A stretch of DNA of 8,942 nt from DATAEU01 sp046724395 (GTDB lineage Bacteria > Actinomycetota > UBA4738 > HRBIN12), in contig JBKOWM010000137.1 in assembly GCA_046724395.1 (NCBI GenBank), forward strand, positions 1 through 8,942, written 5' to 3'. Below, piece after piece: positions 1 through 6,058 of the stretch. Below the pieces are notes generated by a model. The model was not told the origin of the DNA and searched no databases. It was given only the letters and a program-made list of their open reading frames with translations. Numbering within the stretch: position 1 is the stretch's first letter; each line of letters opens with the position of its first letter. The position numbers were made by a program, and so were the translations under genes.

Positions 1-60
1 AGAGGGCGACCGGTTCGGCATACGCCAACCGTCCAGACGACGAGACCTCGAGTCTATCAC
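1..60 (-). pseudogene. Inverted fragment of the CxxCG/HW small-protein family
   Basis: Read on the minus strand, this edge resembles the C-terminal part of the family copy at 7612-7930. A run of 12 identical bases (ATGCCGAACCGG) covers the A-E-P part of the HWAHAEP motif. Upstream, GG-CTCG-CGTC-GG matches the G-L-G-V-R part of that copy with scattered mismatches and about five missing bases. The fragment would read roughly GLVVW-RLAYAEPV, where the better copy reads GLGVRGRHWAHAEPA. It lies head to head against the N-terminal part of the plus-strand copy that begins near 68, so nothing is left of its own N-terminal half. The match is short and by eye, and it could be partly coincidental. Confidence 0.35.
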
Positions 61-67
61 CAGCGCA

Positions 68-338
68 ATGTCAGCCCCGATCGGTGCGAACGCCGATGCG
101 ATCGTCGACGAGGCGGTGGCGGCTGGCCTCGACAGGTCCCCGGACGGTTCAGTCAAGCAGCTGTGCGCGCGGAGCTCCCGTCCATAAGGTGGACCTCGAG
201 CGCGGACTGGAACGCGAGGTCCTCGACTGCACGGTATGCGGAAAGCGCGTCCACTACGTCGGCGGACTGACCGTAACGCGCAGGCGCTGGGCGCTAGCCG
301 AGCCCGCGCCGCGGCGGACGCCGAAGCTCCGACGCTAA
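68..338 (+). pseudogene. Small CxxCG/HW-motif protein, copy 1 (frameshifted)
   Basis: Two frames together match the copy on the minus strand at 7612-7930. The first, from ATG 68, carries NADAIVDEAVAAGLD then SVKQL and stops at TAA 185-187. The second carries LERGLEREVLDCTVCGKRV, HYVGG and a tail ending TPKLRR at the TGA/TAA boundary at 336-338. Between GTCAAGCAGCTG (152-163) and CTCGAGCGC (195 on) there are 31 bases where the other copy has 30, so one extra base breaks the gene. The family has a charged helical N-terminal part, a CxxCG knuckle, an HY-VGG strand and a W-A-EP tail, which suggests a small zinc-binding protein; no function is known to me. Here the His before Trp is Arg (RRRWALAEP). 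Similarity to copy 3 (LE-x4-M before the NADAIV block) seems to continue upstream of 68, so the true start is unclear and I saw no ribosome site. Confidence 0.6.
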
Positions 339-517
339 CGTCCTACACGACCCGCGTTCGGTGTGCTGGACGGTGTTGCTACTGCCGCAGGCGGGGCGCC
401 GATGGGCTCGCTGCGACGGCGTCTCGCCGCCGACGTAGCCGAACAACATCCCGCCCGGAAGTCCTGTGTCGGCCCGGTCGCAGGCCTTGCGGCACTCCCC
501 CGTGCCGGACAACGGGC

Positions 518-640
518 TCAGACGACGATGGCGTCATGGTAGGAACCGGCGCGCGGCGGAGCCGGGTAGGTCTCCGTCCCGAGGCACACGGCGAACAGGC
601 GCCAGTCGTCGGGATCGTCGCCGGACGGGACGCGGCGAGT
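518..640 (-). pseudogene. DDPDD-motif reading frame A (unknown, possibly broken)
   Basis: This minus-strand frame ends SGDDPDDWRLFAVCLG, then TYPAPPRAGSYHDAIVV and TGA at 518-520. The 3' end has plausible codon use. It resembles a second frame at 2921-3039 that also reads DDPDDLRL followed one base out of phase by CLG. It faces copy 1 of the CxxCG family, with about 180 bases between the two stops. The frame is open upstream to 859, but the composition beyond about 640 is less convincing. On the same strand, AGGGGAGGAG (831-840) sits three bases before GTG 827-825, an unusually strong ribosome site in another phase, so the real gene may start there and be broken. I do not recognise the family. 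Confidence 0.3.
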
Positions 641-1754
641 TGATGTGGAGTACGGCCTATCCCCGCCTCTTGCTATTCGCTGCGTTGCTCTCGCCCGGGC
701 AGTTACCAAGAAAGGGGTTCTAAGAAACCTGGTCCGCACCCGGCTGCCGTCCGACAGTCGAGCATCCACCCATGACGATGACTTATCGACCCGAAGACCG
801 AGCGGGGCCAGTTCGATGAAAGTGCACCGCCTCCTCCCCTTCAAACAGACAGCCGTCACCCTTCTCGATCCGCGAAACGTTCCCTAGCCAAGTACCCGAG
901 GTCCCCGAGAACGCGAGGGCGCTATCGTCGTGAGAGATGGAGGGTTCACCGGTGGGCGACGCCTTCGAGCACTAGGTGTGGGCGACCTGCGGCTACTCGA
1001 ACGCGCGCCTCCCGATGGACGCGGAGCAGCCTCACCACGGCGGTGTCGGAAGGCCTCGAACCATACACACGCCGTCGATGTTGCGTGGCGCATTCGCCCT
1101 GGCTACGTGATGGCAGACATCCAATCGCGCCGCACACTGCCGGTGCGTGTGTCATCCAACGGGGACTGGCGCAGCAGACGCCGTCCTCTCGCCCACTCCT
1201 GGACCGGGCGGCCGATGTGATGCGTTGAGACATCCAGGGTGGATGTTGACAACCGAGGCGGCCGTTCGATGCGATGCGACCATGTCTCGCCAGTGAACCG
1301 GACCTACGGCACTGCTGGGTTTCCTCGCCGGCGCCGTGCCGACCTCGTCTCCGTCTTACAGCTCACGGGAGCTCTGACCACTCGCTTCCCGGACTGCTAC
1401 CTGCTGTTCCAGGGGCGCATTGGGGCTCGTTCAGCTCTGATGGGGCGTTCATGCTGCCCGGGTACCGAAAGCCCGGCGTCCGGAAGCTTGCGAGAAACGC
1501 ACGCCGTGATGTTCGATCGGTTTGGTCCCTACCACCGCCTGTGAATGGCGCGTTAGCACGGACGGTACCTCTTCGCCCCGAACCTGGTCACTCGTGCGGT
1601 CGGCGAAGCACCGGCCTCGTCTCGGCTCGGCATGGCCTCTCGGACGCTCTGGAGCCTGAATAATGACACGACCGAGAGGCCCTGTGGGCGAGAGAGGTCA
1701 TCGAACGCGATCGCCGATTGGACGCGTAGCATCGTCCTCCGGGGTGAACACAAC
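641..1754. other. Gene-poor stretch, no supported gene
   Basis: About 1.1 kb on both strands contains only overlapping open frames of 60-130 codons, with arginine- and serine-rich translations typical of non-coding GC-rich DNA. None has a convincing ribosome site together with good codon use. A perfect TTGACA (1246-1251) is present, but the best partner box 18 bases on (TGCGAT) is weak. I saw no tRNA, repeat or inverted repeat of note. A gene broken by indels could be hidden here, because genes elsewhere in the window are broken that way. Confidence 0.4.
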
Positions 1755-1943
1755 GTGACCGAGCAAGCGGACGCACAGACAGCAGCGGCCCTCGCAGCCG
1801 CCAAAGCTCGGCAGGCGATCGCGGCCAGGATCGAGGGACTCTTGCCACAGGTCGAAGACGAGACGAGTGCTCAGATCGTGCTCAACCTCGCGGAGGCTTA
1901 CGCGCAACTTGCGACGGAGCCGCCGAGGGTCAGGACCACCTAG
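1755..1943 (+). CDS. Small alanine-rich helical protein, unknown function
   Basis: This encodes 62 residues from GTG 1755, chosen because GGGGTGA (1741-1747) lies seven bases upstream and because codon quality drops before it. The body is alanine-, glutamine- and glutamate-rich: residues 7-20 form AQTAAALAAAKARQ, followed by IAARIEGLLPQVED and a second helix, NLAEAYAQLATEPP. The pattern of two amphipathic helices ending in 'LAEAYA-LA-EPP' resembles small hypothetical proteins of actinobacteria, which I recall but cannot name. There is no signal peptide, membrane segment or cysteine. It faces the minus-strand pair at 1999-2371 with 55 bases between the stops. The frame is intact and the start has support, so I consider it real. 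Confidence 0.7.
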   Translation: MTEQADAQTAAALAAAKARQAIAARIEGLLPQVEDETSAQIVLNLAEAYAQLATEPPRVRTT

Positions 1944-1998
1944 CGAGCGACGGACACGGCAAGGCCGGTCTCGGCGACGTACTCGGCCGCCCGCACCC

Positions 1999-2181
1999 CT
2001 ATGCGCGGGTGGTGGGCGAGAACCTTCGCCTCGGACGCATCGGCTGGTGGAGCCAGCAGCGGTCCGATGAGTTGTAAATCGAGAGCCCCGTCAGGCATCC
2101 GGGCGCCGAACACGATCGCTTCTCGGGGTAAGTCGGGACCGCGCTACCTTTGAGTGGCTGCCCGTACGCGTAAGCGGTCAT
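1999..2181 (-). CDS. Tiny putative zinc-binding protein (C-x4-C, C-x2-H)
   Basis: This encodes 60 residues from ATG 2181, preceded by GAAGGGA at good spacing. Cys24 and Cys29 (KRSCSAPGCL) and Cys42-x2-His45 (DRCWLHQP) flank a conserved-looking LSIYN turn. I know this arrangement, 'C-x4-C-x-T-x-LS-x-YN ... C-x2-H', from many uncharacterised small actinobacterial proteins. Four ligands of this spacing suggest one structural zinc ion. The tail after residue 48 is basic (RPRRRF), which would suit nucleic-acid contact, but that is inference. It lies 19 bases downstream of the zinc-ribbon gene at 2201-2371 on the same strand, so the two are probably one transcript. A longer frame opens at 2226, but it has no ribosome site and would overlap the upstream gene. 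Confidence 0.75.
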   Translation of the reverse strand: MTAYAYGQPLKGSAVPTYPEKRSCSAPGCLTGLSIYNSSDRCWLHQPMRPRRRFSPTTRA

Positions 2182-2200
2182 CCCGCATTCCCTTCGGCCG

Positions 2201-2371
2201 TCAGTCGGGGATCTCCCACCCTGCACGCGTTAGACCCCTCGAGGGGGTCTGCTGAGAGCCGCAGAATGGGCAGTAGTACTCTTCCTGAGGTCGCTCGAAA
2301 TCCAATACCTCGAGGTCGATCCCGCAGATCGGGCAGAAGTACGATGCAACGGTGCCGCTTGCAATGCTCAC
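2201..2371 (-). CDS. Small double-CPxC zinc-ribbon protein
   Basis: This encodes 56 residues from GTG 2371. Two knuckles, Cys13-P-I-Cys16-G and Cys34-P-F-Cys37-G, are 18 residues apart with an acidic link (LEVLDFERPQEE) between them. That is the layout of a zinc ribbon, as found in many small regulatory or RNA/DNA-handling proteins, so one bound zinc is likely. I chose GTG 2371 because GAGAGG lies about six bases upstream. A longer in-frame GTG at 2458 would add 29 residues without a ribosome site. It is the first gene of a likely two-gene unit with 1999-2181. Function beyond metal binding cannot be read from the sequence. Confidence 0.7.
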   Translation of the reverse strand: MSIASGTVASYFCPICGIDLEVLDFERPQEEYYCPFCGSQQTPSRGLTRAGWEIPD

Positions 2372-2645
2372 GGCGGTCCTCTCGTCGTTCTCGATCCGTA
2401 AGGAACAAGGGCCGACGACAGGTGCCAGGCCGTCAGACGGTCGCTCGATGCGAACCACGGGCGATACTCGTTCACCAACTACCGTAACAGAAACGTCCGA
2501 AGGGCTACCGGCCTGACAGAACGACGATGCGGGTTCGTCGAGCAGTGATCAACAGCACAGTCGACCTGTATCCACCGGCACCGCGAGCGCGCGTCCGACG
2601 GCCATGGATGTCGGTAGGTCATCGATCGAGCGGAAGGGAGAGGCC
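2372..2645. other. Intergenic region between divergent units
   Basis: This region separates the minus-strand zinc-protein pair from the plus-strand family copy at 2646. It should hold both promoters. On the minus strand, GTTACGGTAGTTGG near 2475-2490 is the only A/T-richer patch, and I cannot assign -35 and -10 boxes with confidence. AGGGAGAGG just before 2646 is a ribosome site for the plus-strand gene. Confidence 0.35.
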
Positions 2646-2827
2646 ATGAGCACTACCGGAACCGACATCAGGCTGAAGCCGATCTCGAACGCGAGCTCGA
2701 CGGCCTCGTGCTCGACTGCGCCGTGTGTGGGAAGACGGCGCACTACGTCGGCGGTCTCGGCATTCGGGCCGGGCATTGGGCGCACGCCCAGCCAGCGCCG
2801 CACGCGACGCCCAAGCTGGCGCATTGA
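2646..2827 (+). pseudogene. Small CxxCG/HW-motif protein, copy 2 (short form, frameshifted)
   Basis: ATG 2646 has a good ribosome site (AAGGGAG, 2634-2640) but is out of phase with the conserved part, which begins ADLERELDGLVLDCAVCGK and continues HYVGGLGIRAGHWAHAQP to TPKLAH and TGA 2825-2827. The conserved frame is open from 2618 but has no start codon before the CxxCG knuckle. One base lost or gained between 2648 and 2681 would join MSTTGTDIRLK to ADLEREL and give about 59-60 residues. This copy lacks the N-terminal NADAIVDE helix block of copies 1 and 3, so it is a short form. Cys, Cys, the HY pair and the HWAH motif are all kept, the set expected for a metal site. Confidence 0.6.
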
Positions 2828-2920
2828 TTGCCGCCGGGGAACGCGCGTTGCGTCGCGAACCGCGGTCGCGTCAGAAATCTACGGTCATGCGACCATGGCA
2901 GCGACCCGGAGACGGTGCTC

Positions 2921-3039
2921 TCATGCTGCCGTGGAGCGCAGGGACATCCCGAGGCAGCAGCCGATAGCCGCAAGTCGTCGGGGTCGTCGTCAAACCACCA
3001 CTCCTCGGCGGCGGATCGAGCGAGGACTCCCACGGCCAC
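2921..3039 (-). pseudogene. DDPDD-motif reading frame B (frameshifted)
   Basis: From GTG 3039 this minus-strand frame reads VAVGVLARSAAEEWWFDDD then PDDLRL, with convincing codon use and an acidic motif like that of 518-640. Allowing one base of shift it continues CLGMSLRSTAA to TGA 2923-2921. From the DDP codons to TGCCTCGGGA there are 32 bases here and 33 in frame A, which locates the indel. It faces copy 2 of the CxxCG family with 93 bases between stops. AAGGAG lies about 21 bases before the GTG, too far for a good ribosome site, so the start is uncertain. The family is unknown to me. Confidence 0.4.
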
Positions 3040-3171
3040 ATCGTTATGCCGAGCTAGCGGCTCCTTGCAAGTGTGGACACCACCCGATGGCCCGCGCTCG
3101 GGGAGCGGGACCGAGCGCGTCCAGGCGCATGCAACCTTGTCCCAGTCTGGACTGAGGAGTACGGTCGGGCG

Positions 3172-3649
3172 ATGCTTCGTAGGTTTGGATTGGTCGGCTC
3201 ACTGCGACGGTACTGACCTCACTGGTCGCGCTGCTCGTGGGCGGTCCAGGCGCACAAGCTGCCCCGGAGGTCGTTCACCAGCAAACCATCCATCTCGAAA
3301 CGGAGACGCTCGAGACGTATTGCGGTGAGACAGCGGTCTTCGACGAGTCGGGCAAGGTCACGTTCACGTTTGTCGGCATGTCAGAGAGCCGTGTTCACTT
3401 TCACAGAGGTAATCCGGGGTTCGTACACCCTGACGCTTCGTAGACTCCTCCCTTGGCTCCTTGGAAGGCCGGTTGAGCTCGTATGAGTCGGTTCACGCCA
3501 CATCGGGCGGAACCTTCATCTTCAGCTTCATCAGCAACGAGCGCCAAGGCACCATTCAGGTTCACGGCACGACTACGTTCGTGGTCAGCCCGGATGGCAC
3601 GATTCGGGTAGAGAACGAGACGTTCGACGTCATCGGCTGCCCGTCCTAG
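3172..3649 (+). pseudogene. Secreted protein of unknown function, frameshifted
   Basis: ATG 3172 follows GAGGAG (3154-3159). The first codons give MLRRFG; one added base after GG then joins them to IGRLTATVLTSLVALLVGG and PGAQA-A. This is a classic signal peptide with arginines, a hydrophobic core and an AQA cleavage site. The mature part runs through TIHLETETLETYCGETAVF and KVTFTFVGMSESRVHFHRG, hits TAG 3441-3443, and resumes in another frame as SLGSLEGRLSSYESVHATS to VENETFDVIGCPS and TAG 3647-3649. Total length would be about 159 residues. The alternating polar/hydrophobic strands and two cysteines (YCGE and IGCPS) suggest an exported beta-sandwich with one disulfide. Restored segments contain no internal stop. 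The family is not identified; a secreted or surface role is inferred. Confidence 0.6.
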
Positions 3650-3806
3650 CAGCCTGATCTTGTCGGGGAACCTGAGATTGGCGTCGAAGAGCATGCAGAC
3701 GACCGCCCTCCGCTCGCCCCGGACCGAGACCCCGGAGCGGGTCGCTAGTGCGAGGCCTACCGTGCCGTCGGCGTTCACGACGACAATGTCGTAACCGGTC
3801 GCTCAC
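3646..3806 (-). pseudogene. Small protein coupled to the HTH gene, unknown, frameshifted
   Basis: GTG 3806 starts two bases after the TGA of the DNA-binding gene (3811-3809), a spacing typical of translational coupling. The first codons give MSDR; removing one base near 3795 joins them to YDIVVVNADGTVGLALATRS and then GVSVRGERRAVVCMLFD to FPDK. Codon use in this stretch is good. The end is uncertain: the frame stays open to 3401 across the antisense of the secreted-protein gene, which is unlikely to be coding, whereas one further shift would end it at TAG 3648-3646, sharing the CTAG with the convergent gene's stop. No family recognised. Confidence 0.35.
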
Positions 3807-3808
3807 CC

Positions 3809-4025
3809 TCAAACAAATGCGCGTCCTGCGACGGCCGCTCTTGCGCCCCATTTGTTGGCCCCCCGTCGGATGTCGCTCGGTCGGCAATGACCAGCCGATT
3901 CCGTCCTCGCCGGCGGGTGCGGGTACGCCGTCAGCCGCCGCCAGCTGGTGCACGCGTTGGCGGGAAGCGCGAAGATGTTCCGCGATTTCTCGGTACCTCC
4001 AACGCTCAGCCAGTGGCGGCAGCAT
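3809..4025 (-). pseudogene. MerR/AlpA-like helix-turn-helix protein, frameshifted
   Basis: The N-terminal frame from ATG 4025 reads LAERWRYREIAEHLRASRQ then RVHQLAAADGVPAP. This matches the common small-HTH pattern 'EIAE-LGVSRQRVHQLA---FPAP' of AlpA/excisionase-like and MerR-type DNA-binding proteins. After the PAP turn the reading moves to another frame, RPSDIRRGANKWGARAAVAG to RAFV and TGA 3811-3809, corresponding to the usual 'W-R-ADIE-WA' wing and tail. The 217 bases are one more than a whole number of codons, so a single extra base near 3900 explains the break. The restored protein is about 71 residues. Such proteins regulate small operons or mobile-element excision; no integrase is visible here. 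No clear ribosome site precedes 4025, so the start could lie further up. Confidence 0.55.
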
Positions 4026-4161
4026 ACGGACAACAGAAGCGGCATCGCGACCGGGTCCGAGAGACCACTCCCGTGGTGATCCTTATTCGCAGGCGACCAG
4101 GCATCGCGAGCCGGTAGGAATTAGGCGTACGGTCAAGACTCCCACAGGGCATGGAGGGTGG

Positions 4162-4422
4162 ATGCGTCTCCGGCGCGAACACCAGGTCATTCCTCCCCTC
4201 GACGAGTATCTAATACGCGATGTGCGGACCTCGCCTCTCGGCTCGATCGGGACGACGCGGCTTCCGTTGCACCTCCGCCCGATGCCGGGTCGGCGTGGAG
4301 TCCACGATCGCCCCGACGATGTGCGTATCGACGGCGCATCGCTTCTCCTCGCGATGCGGCGACAGGAGACGACGAACATGCGGCGCACCAAGGAGGTGCT
4401 CGAAACGCGCAGCTGCTCGTAG
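4162..4422 (+). CDS. Possible small basic protein, unknown
   Basis: This is an 86-residue frame from ATG 4162 with GGAGGG only three bases upstream, which is short for a ribosome site. It reads HQVIPPLDEYLIRDVRTSP, later DRPDDVRIDGASLLLAMRRQ, and ends KEVLETRSCS. About three quarters of its codons end in G or C. The competing minus-strand frame over the same bases (ending at 4210) also gives a protein-like stretch, including CAVDTHIVGAIVDS, but with poorer third positions. I slightly favour the plus strand. No domain recognised, and non-coding origin is possible. Confidence 0.35.
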   Translation: MRLRREHQVIPPLDEYLIRDVRTSPLGSIGTTRLPLHLRPMPGRRGVHDRPDDVRIDGASLLLAMRRQETTNMRRTKEVLETRSCS

Positions 4423-4443
4423 CGCGGCCACGCCATGCAGATG

Positions 4444-4564
4444 GCCGAGACCCGAGCGACGGATTGCCCGCCTACTCTTGCCGCGGAGAGGTGGCGGTCG
4501 AAGCACCGTGAACGTGAAACCCGCAGCCGAGGCGGACTGGATGAGCGACGACGAGCGACGCTGA
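4444..4564 (+). pseudogene. Possible tiny frameshifted gene
   Basis: One plus frame begins MAETRATDCPPTLAAERW and another ends STVNVKPAAEADWMSDDERR at TGA 4562-4564. Joined by one base of shift near 4495-4510 they would make about 39 residues with an acidic C-terminus. There is no clear ribosome site. This is a weak call, listed because the C-terminal segment has natural composition. Confidence 0.2.
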
Positions 4565-4600
4565 GCTCGCGCGGAAGTATCGGAATCTTTACCGGATGCG

Positions 4601-4879
4601 ATGCCTTGGCGGCAAGCAGTAACGTCCGCCTTCCGTAGTTCTTCGGGTGTCGCGACGCGGCATGCGAATATCGACGTCCTCCTTAGCGGGCACGGCTGCG
4701 GGCAGATCCCTGCATCGTTCTCGAGATCAGATGGACCCGGCCGAGCGTGCCTTCGCGTATACGACAGCTGGACCGCGTTCTCTGCGATCTGCCGGGGCGG
4801 CACTTGTCCCGCCGTTCGCGCGACCCACAACCCATGGCGACGGGTCGCGGGTGACATTGGCTGTCTCTTGGAGAACTAG
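4601..4879 (+). CDS. Doubtful cysteine-containing frame upstream of the 56-residue gene
   Basis: This is a 92-residue open frame ending TAG 4877-4879, eleven bases before the next gene. It contains HANIDVLLSGHGCGQIP and AICRGGTCPAV, with four cysteines in its second half. There is no ribosome site before ATG 4601, and codon use is only moderate. The same interval on the minus strand is also open. It is close enough to the gene at 4891 for an operon if real, but most of this stretch may be non-coding. Confidence 0.2.
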   Translation: MPWRQAVTSAFRSSSGVATRHANIDVLLSGHGCGQIPASFSRSDGPGRACLRVYDSWTAFSAICRGGTCPAVRATHNPWRRVAGDIGCLLEN

Positions 4880-4890
4880 AGGTGAGGACG

Positions 4891-5061
4891 ATGCAGACCG
4901 AGACCAAGGGCGAGCCGCGCGTCCGATGCTTCGAGCCGACGGCCGGGTTCGACAGGATGACGAGGATCGCCAACGTGTTCATGAGGCCGGGTGCTGCAAC
5001 GACGAGAGCCAGACCGGCCGCCTTCTCCCGCCTCGGCGTGGCCGTCATGGAAGATGTATAG
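4891..5061 (+). CDS. Small protein of unknown function (56 residues)
   Basis: ATG 4891 follows the strong ribosome site GAGGTGAGG (4880-4888). The 56 residues have very high third-position GC. The protein reads MQTETKGEPRVRCFEPTAG, then FDRMTRIANVFMRPGAA and ends LGVAVMEDV at TAG 5059-5061. There is no signal peptide or known motif. On the opposite strand, in the phase that mirrors third positions, a hydrophobic segment (GLALVVAAPGLMNTLAILVI) is encoded, but no ribosome site supports that gene. About 178 bases separate it from the monooxygenase-fold gene, so co-transcription is possible but not shown. Confidence 0.55.
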   Translation: MQTETKGEPRVRCFEPTAGFDRMTRIANVFMRPGAATTRARPAAFSRLGVAVMEDV

Positions 5062-5239
5062 TCGTTGGAGTCGCGATCCCGTCCTCGATGGGAGAAGTAG
5101 CAGTCACGAGGATCGCCACCGTCATCCTGTTCGATCGCTGGTTCCAGCGAAAGCTTGATACCCCGAGCCCATCTTGCTCTCGATCTGGCTTCGCGTTGGC
5201 TCCGGATGGTCAGGGCACGTACCGAACAAGGGAGAGCAC

Positions 5240-5545
5240 ATGAAGCACCTGCGCGTGGCAACGTACGAGATCAAGAAGGGGTCCTTCCAGGAGCTCGCTG
5301 ACGAGGCTCGCAAGAGCATGCTCCGCACGTTTCAGGAGCAGCCGGGGTTCATCCGGTATGGCGTCGCGGACGTCGGCCATAACACTCTCGTATCACTCAG
5401 CGTATGGGAGACGCGCAAGGACGCCGAGGCCTCGGCTCCGATCGCGGAGACCTGGGACCGTGAGCACGTGAGCGACCGGGTGGAGCTACGCTCGACCGAC
5501 ATCGGTGACCTCGCGTTTTACGAAGGCACCTCCGCGACGGTCTGA
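5240..5545 (+). CDS. ABM-family (antibiotic biosynthesis monooxygenase-like) protein
   Basis: This encodes 101 residues, intact, with ATG 5240 five bases after AAGGGAG (5228-5234); upstream in-frame starts lack a ribosome site. The layout is that of the dimeric alpha/beta-barrel ABM fold: strand LRVATYEIKKG (residues 4-14), helix SFQELADEARKSMLRTFQEQ (15-34), the hallmark PGFIRYGVAD (35-44), strand TLVSLSVWET (49-58), helix KDAEASAPIAETWDREH (60-76), and final strand near IGDLAFYEG. ABM proteins include quinol- and polyketide-oxidising monooxygenases, heme-degrading enzymes and many stress-related members of unknown substrate, so the reaction cannot be assigned. It is cytoplasmic, with no signal. 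It stands alone between a 178-base leader and a strong terminator, so it is probably a single-gene unit or the last gene after 4891. Confidence 0.85.
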   Translation: MKHLRVATYEIKKGSFQELADEARKSMLRTFQEQPGFIRYGVADVGHNTLVSLSVWETRKDAEASAPIAETWDREHVSDRVELRSTDIGDLAFYEGTSATV

Positions 5546-5603
5546 TCGACCATCGTGTCCCGCATGGTGGTAGCGGTCGGCCGTTATCGCCGCCGCGGGA
5601 GAA

Positions 5604-5629
5604 ATGGAGCCCACTTCGGTGGGCTCCAT
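5604..5629 (+). terminator. Intrinsic hairpin with UUCG loop
   Basis: A perfect 11-base stem, ATGGAGCCCAC (5604-5614) against GTGGGCTCCAT (5619-5629), closes the very stable tetraloop C-UUCG-G. It lies 58 bases after the stop of the ABM-type gene. It is followed by CTCTTC rather than a long T run, as is common for terminators in high-GC actinobacteria. Being symmetrical, it could also stop minus-strand transcription. Confidence 0.8.
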
Positions 5630-5950
5630 CTCTTCATCCGGGAACAGAGTGGACGCGCAGCCTCGCTCGGAGGGAGGGGGCAAGGCCGTAGTGTTTCCCC
5701 CGCGCCGCGATTCAAACTTAGACTGCCGAGTCCTCGATGCTGTTCTCGGGTCGCGCTTCGAGTCCTGCCAACTGGAGCACGCGCCCGCAATTTGGCCGGG
5801 TCGCGGAGGACGACTTCGGGTCGCGTACCGGAACGTCAATCGAGCCCGAAGGCGCCAGAGGACCGCCCGTGGAAGTGGCACGGGACGGCACAGGGTGACA
5901 GGGCCGACGCGATCATCGACCGCGGCGGCTGAAGGCGTTGGCTGGTGCGA
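5630..5950. other. Stretch without a supported gene
   Basis: The open frames here are long (over 200 codons on either strand) but have arginine-rich, low-complexity translations and no ribosome sites. Nothing structural stands out after the terminator at 5604-5629. TTCGAGTCC at 5757-5765 resembles a tRNA T-loop, but its flanks do not pair. Confidence 0.4.
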
Positions 5951-6037
5951 ATGCCTTGGTACGCCCCGTCGGTCGACGAACAGGACAACGACCCGTCGCG
6001 CGCGAAGCAGGCCGAAAGCTCCCGCACCTCGAGCTGA
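5951..6037 (+). CDS. Possible 28-residue peptide or gene 3' end
   Basis: The frame from ATG 5951 reads MPWYAPSVDEQDNDPSRAKQ then AESSRTSS and TGA 6035-6037. The polar, charged tail has natural composition. Its stop lies just six bases before the strong ribosome site of the next gene, which suits an operon. It may be the 3' end of a longer gene whose upstream part is lost to a frameshift, because the same frame is closed by TGA 5930-5932. Confidence is low. Confidence 0.25.
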   Translation: MPWYAPSVDEQDNDPSRAKQAESSRTSS

Positions 6038-6058
6038 TCGACGGGGAGGCCGACTCGT

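Noticed and set aside
1246..1275. Perfect TTGACA as a promoter -35 box
   Set aside because: The best partner is a weak TGCGAT at 18 bases, and no supported gene follows.
2604..3328. Long plus-strand frames over copy 2 and frame B
   Set aside because: They are out of phase with the conserved CxxCG and DDPDD segments and have no ribosome site of their own, other than the one used by ATG 2646.
4683..5261. Long minus-strand frame with hydrophobic segments, resembling a membrane protein
   Set aside because: It is in the phase that mirrors third positions of the plus-strand gene at 4891, which alone has a strong ribosome site. Its ends are arginine- and serine-rich filler.
5703..5770. tRNA-like TTCGAGTCC with an upstream ATTCAAA
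   Set aside because: The bases flanking either T-loop-like string do not form a five-base stem, and no acceptor or anticodon arm can be drawn.
5903..5932. ADAIIDRGG, resembling the ADAIVDE block of the CxxCG family
   Set aside because: Only about ten consecutive bases agree, a stop follows at once, and no VKQL or CxxCG segment lies downstream.
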